In this document: in pieces, positions 1 to 6,802 of the stretch
How positions within the stretch are numbered: position 1 is the stretch's first letter
Layout of the letters: every line of letters begins with the position of its first letter
Assembly: GCA_027596195.1 (NCBI GenBank)
Contig: JADGJG010000914.1
Span: 1-10,990, forward strand
Reading direction: 5' to 3'
From: Podochytrium sp. JEL0797
Lineage: Eukaryota; Chytridiomycota; Chytridiomycetes; Chytridiales; Chytriomycetaceae
Length of the DNA stretch: 10,990 nt
Notes under the pieces: model-generated
Told to the model about the DNA's origin: nothing
The model's input: the letters and a program-made list of their open reading frames with translations, nothing else
Database searches by the model: none
Program-made: the position numbers and the translations under genes

Positions 1-344
1 GGAAACGATTCGAATTGAAGATGAGTCATCTATTTTTTCTCAAAGATTTACATATCTGACAATTCCGAAACGCTCTTCTTTTTCAAAAAATACAGTAGAA
101 TTCCGTTTCATTTTTCAAAAGTTTGCAACGCTTATTCTTGTGAGAGAAAGGAAAGAATTTGGTGAGAAAGGGAGAGAAGCGATAACAACAGATTGACCTT
201 GAGTTGTTTGAAAATCCGTTTTTCATTTCCCCTTTGTCTGAATCCGCATCCTTACAACAAAAAACCTCCCGCGTAAGAATCAAAACGCGTCCTCCCCGAC
301 TGTCTTGAACGCTCTTCTGACCACCCTTTTTCGTGCAGTGAACT
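1..344. other. Upstream intergenic region, no gene recognised
   Basis: I see no supported coding region in this stretch before the kinase start. It is A/T-rich in its first half with poly-T and poly-A runs. The only long open frame on the minus strand overlaps the kinase start and shows no protein family features. It presumably includes the promoter and 5' UTR of the kinase-like gene, but no clear TATA box sits at a convincing distance from the ATG at 345. Confidence 0.5.
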
Positions 345-1087
345 ATGAGCCAGCAAACAAACACTCCCACTTTCACTCTTGTCGGAACAACCTTGTTCTC
401 TCCCAACGGATCCCAAGCCGTTCAAATCACCTCATTTCTCGCGTCGGGCGAGTTTGCTAAAGTATACTCTGGAGAAACCGTTCCAACGCAGTATGACGAC
501 CCCGCCGGGTTCGTTGCCGAAAAACGCACCATAAAGTGTATCATGTTCGACCCCACTTCACCAACATACTATCGCCAACAACAACTTGAGATTGACGGGT
601 ACAAAACTGTTCCACCGCACGTTAATGTTATTAAAGTGCACTTCCTGGTTGAGGGTGACGCGGGCACGTGCGTGGTCATGGACCAAGGCATTATGGGTAT
701 TTTTTTGAATCTCCCTCTTCCACCCCCGGAATTTTATCTCATCATCTCCCACTCCCAACGCGTGTTTTATTAGACGTTCAGCAAATGTCCACGCAACTCA
801 CAGCAGCAAATCCGACCGGCATCCCCGACGCCCTGCTTCTCACTGTATGGAAACAAATGATTTCGGCCATCGCACACTGTCACGCGAATGGAATCGCACA
901 CCGCGACATCAAACTCGCCAACTTTGTCCTTTTGGTCAACGGATCCATTGCGTTGATCGATTTTGGGTTTGCAACGCCACATGCGAGGTCTTTGCAGTTG
1001 GCGACGGAGACTGCCGCGTTCTTGCCGCATGATTGCCATACGCGGACATTTAGAAAATCGACGTGCGGGCCTTGTGCGTCTGTTTGA
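345..1087 (+). CDS. Protein kinase-like gene, two exons, C-lobe missing (possible pseudogene)
   Basis: Two exons are visible: 345-696 and 774-1087, joined over a 77-nt intron (697-773, GTATTT...TTATTAG, phase 1). The model gives 221 aa. Kinase landmarks appear in order: a degenerate glycine-rich loop SGEFAKVY (residues 34-41), a VAIK-like lysine K64 in RTIKCI, a possible helix-C glutamate E82, the catalytic loop HRDIKLANF (160-168, with D162, K164 and N167) and the metal-binding DFG (D180). The frame then runs through an activation loop to KSTCG and stops at 1085-1087. The APE motif and the whole C-lobe are absent. If 27 nt (1074-1100, GTGCGT...CCAG) are skipped, the frame continues through a CGPLAVHTSGPKRAKYSD-like segment that resembles the kinase CGT..y.aPE..kYSd region, then ends at 1190-1192. 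The gene therefore encodes the ATP site and catalytic loop but not a full domain. It is either a decaying copy or has exons I cannot resolve. The subfamily is not identifiable. Confidence 0.7.
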
Positions 1088-1220
1088 TGCATTTTGCCAG
1101 TGGCGGTTCATACTTCTGGCCCGAAGCGAGCTAAGTACTCGGATGTTGTTTACATTTTTTTTTTTTTCCAGCCTCAGCTAATTGGAATATAACACAGCCA
1201 ACAGCCATCGCATTCTTAGG

Positions 1221-1668
1221 GGCATGCGCGGCTTTTCGGCACTTACCGAGGCCATTCTCAACCAGGGCATGAACAGAAACGGTGCTCAGCGGCAGAGTTA
1301 CTCGTATTTTGTGAGTTGGAGGGTCAATAAAACTCAGTTGGAGCAAACAATCTAATCCTAATCGACTGAGAGAGAGAATGTCGGAAAAGAATTGGAGCTG
1401 GTTAATGAGGCCTTGCGTGTCGAGCAGACCGGAAAATGGTTCTAATCGCGATTAAATCTAATAAAAAGGAATTGGAATTGAAAGAAAGACTTCACGCGTC
1501 AACTGAAACGTTACTCGCTCACAACGAGGCCCAAACAAGCCTCTCACCACAAACCAAACACAAACACAAACAGATTCAACAACAGTTGATGAATCATTCT
1601 CCGAATCTCTCAAATCCCAGCAAAAGTTCACATCCCTTTTCACTTCACTTGCACCAAAAAACAAATAA
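1221..1668 (+). pseudogene. Frameshifted remnant, possibly of a kinesin (motor and stalk pieces)
   Basis: No single open frame spans this stretch, but neighbouring frames read like pieces of one protein in order. From 1221 a frame contains ALTEAILNQGMNRN and then QSYSYF, reminiscent of the kinesin segment before and at SSRSH. Around 1350-1430 two frames give NLILID and ENVGK...VNEALRVEQTGK, reminiscent of NLVDLAGSENVG...N.a...G. From about 1460 a Lys/Glu-rich coiled-coil-like frame reads SNKKELELKERLHAST. From about 1574 another frame gives VDESFSESLKSQQKFTSLF and stops at 1666-1668, similar in style to kinesin-5 stalk or tail. The frame changes and in-frame stops argue for decay. The family call is inference from motif order only and could be wrong. 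It lies directly after the truncated kinase gene, so both may be relics. Confidence 0.3.
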
Positions 1669-1871
1669 AAAGCATTTTTTGAATAACTCTGGCAGGGATT
1701 TTTTCCCAGGATGTGGCAAGGTTTTGAGAAATGTGGACACATGAATTCTTGCACTTGCTCATAATGGCGTCGCGGTGCTGACTTGAAGGCGCTGAAGGGT
1801 GAAGCAGGGACGGCCTGCCGCCAAGCTTCCATGCACGTGTTCCTACTGTACAAAAAGAAGTTGAAAAATCA
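1669..1871. other. Intergenic region upstream of the cytochrome b561 gene
   Basis: No gene is supported here. Overlapping open frames on both strands lack family features and mostly shadow the flanking regions. It presumably holds the promoter and 5' UTR of the downstream b561 gene, but no TATA box is evident in a suitable place. Confidence 0.45.
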
Positions 1872-2492
1872 ATGTTGCGAACGCTCGCCGTGGTGTGTCT
1901 CCTCGCCGCCACAACGGCCATCGCGTGGACATACTGGCAAATGATGAGCGATAAACAATCTGCCCTTTACGCATGGCATCCCTTCTGCATGTCCGTGTTC
2001 CTCTTCGCTTCAATTACCGGAGCCTATTTTCCCAGACTCGCACTCTCCCCCAAATCAAAACGATCCATCACCCTTCACGCCTCCCTCCAAGCCATTGCCC
2101 TCCTCGCCTTCACAGCCGGTTTCGCGGCCATCTATCAAAACAAAGATGACCATAAATCCCCACACTTCACGTCGCGCCACGGATTCATGGGTGCTGTGGC
2201 GTATGTTTGTGTGTTGGCCGTAATGGCGCTGGGCGCGGCTCACAAGTCGTTTCCGGTGCAAGTGTTTGGAAGCGTGGTGAAGGCGAGGAAGTGGGTTTGG
2301 GTGAAGCAGACTGCTGGGTTTTTGACGCTCCTGTTGGTGGTTGTGACGGGAGGGATCGGAGTGTGGTACTATGCCAAATTGGAGGTGGGTGTGAAGGTTG
2401 CGGTTCTTGGCGTCATTTCCTTTTGCTTCGTGTTGCCCATCCTGATGTCAAAGACGACAGCAACGAAGTCAACCAAGTCAAAGTCGAAATAA
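1872..2492 (+). CDS. Cytochrome b561-domain membrane protein, CYB561D2-like
   Basis: This is a single intronless frame of 206 aa with several hydrophobic segments, including roughly residues 4-22, 37-56, 70-88, 105-122, 146-168 and 171-191, consistent with the six-helix b561 core. Family members transfer electrons across a membrane between two b-type hemes, often from ascorbate. The family-typical WHPF motif is at 35-38 (His36), followed by a His in helix 3 at LHASLQ (His69) and a His in SRHGFMG (His103). The segment that normally carries the fourth heme ligand (lYHatsG-like) reads WVKQTAG at 143-149, so Lys145 stands where His is expected. The C-terminus is a short Lys/Ser/Thr-rich tail. The ATG at 1872 immediately precedes the first hydrophobic segment, which supports this start. 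Length and layout fit the small CYB561D1/D2 group better than the longer ascorbate-reducible type. The fold assignment is firm; redox activity is uncertain because of the missing ligand. Confidence 0.85.
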   Translation: MLRTLAVVCLLAATTAIAWTYWQMMSDKQSALYAWHPFCMSVFLFASITGAYFPRLALSPKSKRSITLHASLQAIALLAFTAGFAAIYQNKDDHKSPHFTSRHGFMGAVAYVCVLAVMALGAAHKSFPVQVFGSVVKARKWVWVKQTAGFLTLLLVVVTGGIGVWYYAKLEVGVKVAVLGVISFCFVLPILMSKTTATKSTKSKSK

Positions 2493-2493
2493 A
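2488..2493 (+). terminator. AATAAA signal overlapping the b561 stop codon
   Basis: AATAAA overlaps the TAA stop (2490-2492) of the cytochrome b561 gene. A signal this close to the stop implies a very short 3' UTR if used. No other clear AATAAA lies downstream before the convergent gene, but the hexamer may be coincidental in an A-rich context. Confidence 0.35.
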
Positions 2494-2604
2494 CAAACTA
2501 GATGTATCAAAAACAACTCCATGCACCCTATCGCTCTTCGCCAAAACAGGAACACTCGTGTGCAACTTGGTGAAAACCAAGGCACCACCTTTTCCATTCC
2601 CTTA

Positions 2605-2610
2605 TTTATT
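2605..2610 (-). terminator. AATAAA signal at the ceramidase stop codon (minus strand)
   Basis: On the minus strand AATAAA overlaps the last base of the ceramidase TGA (2612-2610), and an AATAAG follows 4 nt later. It is a plausible poly(A) signal giving a short 3' UTR in the 117-bp gap between the two convergent genes. Confidence 0.35.
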
Positions 2611-5600
2611 CACTGTTGCAGCACAATCCCTTCCTGCTCCTCGACCAACGAAAACGCCTCACTGACTCCCGTGAAGCTCTTTTCGCCAAACAAAAGCTTC
2701 GCAACACCAAAAATCCGAAACCGGAATCTTCCGGAGGGTACGAGAACGGTCCGCCCAATGTCCCACGCAAGTGTGCAGATGCTTTCTGTGATTCCCGAGC
2801 GTCTCCAGTGGTATTTCGTGTCCCATTCCTGTGAAAACCAGTTCAATGAGCAAATTGGGCGCCACGGCACGAATTGAAACACAAATTTAGACTCACTTCG
2901 TCCGTCAGGAATTCATTCCATACGTCTGGGTTCCGCTCATCCTGCTTCTCGACGACCATATACGTTTCCTCGTTTGTCCGCGTCGATTGATGACCTGCTC
3001 CATTCCGCGGATGTGCACACATAAACGAAGCTTCCACCGTGGTGGTAACATTCTTGATTCGGCGAGACACGTGGCCGTCTCCGAGACTTCCTGCCCCTAC
3101 GAACCGGTGCGGCACAAGGGAATATTGCAGTTTTGAGGGCTGGGTGATCACGTGGCCAAACTCGCTGCCCGGTCGCACCGTGTCGAGAACTATGGGGATT
3201 GTCAGTGACATTTCGTTCTTGGGTTTCTTGGGCGGGGAGCCTGCCGTCAGAGATTCTTGTGGGTTCGCAAACGAGCGCGCCATACGGGTGAAGAGTTTTT
3301 CATACGCTAGGAGCGTGTTGGGGCCGTATGCTGTGGACGCGCCTTCGTATCGTTGGGCATTGTATTCTTCTTTGGTCGTCACGTATGACGAATACGCGTT
3401 TGCGAGGCCGACAATCACTACCTGCGCGTCGGGGTCGATTTTTTTGTCCGATAAGAGGGATTGCTTCACGGTCTCGCGCAGGCGTCGTCCTGCCATTGTT
3501 GTCATTTCCTGTTTGAGAGGGTTAGAGACAGAGATTCACTAAGAAGAGAATAAAGAATGCACACCGAAGGCTGTCCGACCAAAACCAGCTTCCTCCCCAC
3601 CAAAAACATTTGCAACGGCAGCACTCTGGGTTGCCATGCATACGGAATGTGGTTATCACCTGTGTTGAGTAGAATAACTTTGGGGCTGTGGCATCGTTCG
3701 AGGTCTGGTGAGATGGCATGGAAGTTGAGGAGACCTTTGACGAACGTAAGGACGAGGTTGTCGTCGCGTTTGTTGTAGCCTTGATATGAGAACATGAGCC
3801 CCTTTCCATCGGTGGTTCCTGCGACGAAGGAGTAGCCCTGAAAAAAAAAGTCAGATTGGAAAGGGGGCACGTTTTCGCAGTACCATGGCCGGGGTACAAG
3901 TTTTCGCCCTCGATCCGCCTGGAAGTTCAACCTAAATGAATAGCGGTTGTGAGAACTAGGTGTGACCGAAAACGCAAAGGCACATACATCAACATCGGAC
4001 ATGTCAACCCATGCGTGCCGGAACTCGATTGGCCCCTTCACAACCACGCCTCTCTCAAAATCCGTGATTCGTTTAGCTTGTTCGTATTGCAGTCTGCCAA
4101 TATATTCAGCCGAGTAGAAGTGGTCGTTGCCCTTCTCTTCCCCCTATTTTTCGTTCTCCGATTAGCGCCGCGAATAGGCTTTTGAAGGCGAATTAACCGG
4201 TCCGAGGCCCAAGCATTTCGTGACATCACCGTTACAGCTTCCTTTCGATCCATCACAGCTTTCTCCAGTGTCGATACATCGAGGTGCGACCAAATTGGGA
4301 GAAACATCGCCCTGGGAAGCGAAAACAGTCAGAAGCCGCCTCAACACATCACGCTTGAAACTCACTGAATTCGATTGCGCAAAAGCCGCAACAAAATCTC
4401 CTCCACTCTTCTTCCCTCGCTCTTCGAGCTCCCACAGGTATGACGCGAATCCTTTGTTGTCTCCGGACACCAACATATTCGTGCTATGCAAACTCGTTCC
4501 ATGCACGGCGAACCAATTCGCATGTCCCTTTAACCTCCTTTCACCACGTTTTCCATTGCTCGAGTTGGTCCACACACTCACGCCAACCATGGTTTGATCA
4601 ACATCCGAATCGTATCGCGCGCGTTCATCGGCCGGGTTTTCGAGATACGACGAGGGACTTCGATTGATTCCCGCATTTGCGAGGACTCCTGCATTGACCA
4701 CAACCGTTTGCGTCTCCTTCCTCTCCGCAACGGATATCAACGCGGCTTCTAAATCGCTGTGCGCTGCTTGAATCGCGGCCAAGACTCCCTCCACGACGGC
4801 TTCTCGCGCCATGGGGACGCGTCCCAGACTCGTTATTTGGTACATGAAATCGTCGGCGTGTCCGCCGGGACTCGAATGCGTGTGCGTGACCGATGTCATG
4901 ACATTGTCGAGCGTGTAGAGGGGTTGTTTCGAAATAGGGTCTTGGTATCGTGCAACGTTCAATCGTTCAATTACTTCCTGTCGTGCGATCGATGACATCC
5001 AGCCTGTGACACGAAAAAAAATTGTGGTTAATTCATTGGCGGAGGGAAAGCGGGGAGTCCACTGTGCCACCCATCAAGTGACTCACGGTCACGTATTCCT
5101 TTCTTACCGAGGTCGGACGATACGTAAACGACTCGCTGCAGCGGAGACTCGGGATTCGTGAACACGAATGCCCGCGCTTTGAGCCGCATATGAATTCCGT
5201 TGGCACTTTGCGCGAGGTCCGCATATCCTTGCATGTTGATGTCGCCGATGGGAAGCGCAATATTGGCTTTACCGACTCCCACCTGGTTGCCAATGCGAAA
5301 CATAAGTACTTTGAGAGAGATTTCGGATTCGTTACCATGATGGGTGCGTCGGGCGAATCCGTGACGGGGAATACGACCCTTGTGGGAGAGGGTTCGGGAG
5401 TGGGCGATGATACAGCGACGGATGTGTGGGGTTTTAAATGTGAAACAAGCGATTTGGACTGCACGAGAACGAAGACGAGGCCCAAGTTCAAAACGATGAC
5501 CACGCCATACAGCACCAGCTTCGACACTTGAAAACTGGTTGATTGTGTGCTTCTATTCTTCCTGTGTGCACCATGGATGGGCGGTGGAAGAGAAAACCTT

Positions 5601-5611
5601 CTGCGGATCAT
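2610..5611 (-). CDS. Neutral (non-lysosomal) ceramidase, nine exons
   Basis: Neutral ceramidases hydrolyse the N-acyl bond of ceramide to sphingosine and a fatty acid. Exons on the minus strand are 5611-5336, 5282-5108, 5003-4366, 4311-4198, 4143-3988, 3931-3884, 3837-3565, 3508-2897 and 2828-2610. All eight introns are GT-AG (53, 104, 54, 54, 56, 46, 56 and 68 nt), and every join restores the family alignment. The product is 836 aa. Visible features: a basic N-terminal tail and a single hydrophobic anchor (about 31-51) followed by a Ser/Thr/Pro linker, as in type II membrane ceramidases; VGVGKANI; the zinc-site HTH at 191-193; VHGTS with His318; the catalytic GDVSPN motif with nucleophile Ser367; VELPGG...TC; AGTTDG; a zinc-site Glu561 in EMTTMAGRRLR; the Tyr-rich YSSYVTTKEEY; and a C-terminal beta domain. 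The frame stays open upstream to an ATG at 5719, which would add 36 aa; I prefer 5611 because it directly precedes the basic tail and anchor. All key catalytic motifs are present, so the enzyme looks active. Confidence 0.95.
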
Positions 5612-6660
5612 TGGTGGGGGGCACAGATTCCTTTTCTGGAAACAATTATCGAGAGGTGTGACGAAAAGGTGACACGCGTTTCGAATGCGAAATGAATGAA
5701 TGAAACGTGTCGGAAACAAAGTTCCAACCGCTTCAACTACTGTATAAGTGGAGGTGGAGATGGTTATTGAAGTTGTCGAAAAATAGTTCAGGAATGGCTG
5801 AGGAGGAAAAGGCCAGTACGTCTCTCTCTTTGAACAATATTCTACCTTTTCATTCGAATCAACCTACGGACGTTGAATTTCAATCGAAGGCTTTCTAACA
5901 CTTGGGTCCACTTCTTCGCACTCATTGCAGAAAGCAAAGGGTCATTAAAAAAACTTACATTGAGAATTAAAAAATTAAAACGCTAAAAAAACTGAAGCGC
6001 ATTTATTTGCTTCTAAACTCATGTAAATAATATCAGATATCTAATTCCTAAATGCCGTCCATCAACTAATCCGAAGGGAAAACCTTAAATAGCGAGCGTT
6101 TGGTTGCTCATATTTTTGAATGCCTCCACATTGGTCGCGTTGGCGACATAAGTCTCTGCAACGACTGGGAGCGGGTGTGGATGTCTGCAAACCATGCGAG
6201 AGTTCTTGGGGTGGTATCGGCGTTGCAGGCGTGCAGAATTGATAGATCTCGATGCCTTGCCACGTTGAATTGTGCCCGAGGATATGCCTGTGGGGCTGGG
6301 ACTGTTGCGCTGTTGACCGCGACACTACTGGAATAGTATTGGCTCGCGAATGCGTAACCCCTAAACACGACACTCACAGCGTCGCGGCTTTTGAGCCACG
6401 TCGGCGGAACCGCATCGGTCGTTGCAGGGCGAGGGATCGATCGAACTTGAGAGATGAAGCACAAGAACAAGCGAGTCTGGCAGGTCGCAAGCTTCATTCA
6501 GATACTGTGCCTTGGGGAGGTTCTATGTTGATTGTTGTCTCCGTGTCGAATTGGGAGGACAAAGGCACAATGGACTCGACCGGGGCACATTGTGGCCATT
6601 CTCTCTCACAGCCACAAACCCCCGAATGTCATACGGCCAATTGTGAGTGGTGCTGTCACG
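5612..6660. other. Long intergenic region between divergent ceramidase and Argonaute genes
   Basis: This gap of about 1 kb separates two divergently oriented genes. It contains a GAAT-type short repeat at about 5690-5703 and a very A/T-rich stretch at about 5940-6050 with poly-A tracts. A 63-codon frame at 5707-5898 (+) has no family features. Positions 6062-6497 on the minus strand hold a weak spliced-gene candidate, listed separately. The rest shows nothing I can name and probably includes the ceramidase promoter. Confidence 0.5.
6062..6497 (-). CDS. Weak candidate: small spliced, Cys-containing hypothetical protein
   Basis: An ATG at 6497 opens a frame with a short hydrophobic segment (LFLCFIS) near the N-terminus. 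After 40 codons there is a consensus donor GTGAGT at 6377. Splicing to a CAG acceptor ending at 6296 (82-nt intron, phase 0) leads into a frame that ends at 6062, for about 117 aa. That second exon contains SRCRDLCRQRDQCGGIQKY, whose cysteine spacing recalls PAN/apple-type modules. The unspliced frame also stays open (6497-6108, 129 aa), so splicing is not forced. There is no homology I recognise with confidence. It could equally be non-coding. Confidence 0.18.
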
Positions 6661-6742
6661 TCCTTTTCATTTGTTTTGACTCGGCAAACAAACAGAGTCG
6701 CGTTTCTCACACCCGCCACTGTGGGATGCATCTCGTTCCCAC
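6661..6742 (+). repeat. Promoter-region repeat, copy 1 (upstream of intact Argonaute)
   Basis: This block recurs nearly intact at 10557-10640. The core around TTGTTTTGACTCGGCAAACA (from 6672) is identical in both copies. It contains an inverted repeat, TTTGTTT and AAACAAA around a 9-nt centre TGACTCGGC that includes a TGACTC motif of the AP-1/Gcn4 half-site type. The block ends with CTCGTTCCCAC in both copies. It lies 60-140 bp upstream of the Argonaute ATG, just before the TATA box, so it may hold upstream control sites. Confidence 0.75.
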
Positions 6743-6755
6743 ACCACCACGCAAG

Positions 6756-6762
6756 TATAAAT
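6756..6762 (+). promoter_or_regulatory. Probable TATA box of the Argonaute gene
   Basis: TATAAAT lies 41 bp before the Argonaute ATG at 6803, followed by a C/A-rich stretch suited to a short 5' UTR. With a usual 25-30 nt spacing, transcription would start near 6790. This is inferred from sequence and spacing only. Confidence 0.6.
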
Positions 6763-6802
6763 TCTAGGCCCTTCTGCAGCTCACAACTCAAACCAAAACA
6801 GA

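Noticed and set aside
1154..1170. Poly-T tract followed by CCAG as proof of a third kinase exon
   Set aside because: It looks like a 3' splice site, but no downstream kinase C-lobe sequence is found in any frame, so I did not model an exon.
3039..3542. 167-codon plus-strand frame antisense to the ceramidase
   Set aside because: It lies entirely opposite ceramidase exon 8, which has strong family motifs. This frame has none and is a shadow.
5793..5995. Possible mini-gene starting MAEEEKA with a GTACGT donor and a CAG acceptor near 5931, giving a Lys-rich peptide
   Set aside because: The coding part would be only about 25 codons, and the second exon lies in a poly-A-rich stretch where Lys codons arise by composition. 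No independent support.
6252..6767. 171-codon plus-strand frame upstream of Argonaute
   Set aside because: It shows no domain features and runs through the promoter repeat and TATA box. The composition looks non-coding.
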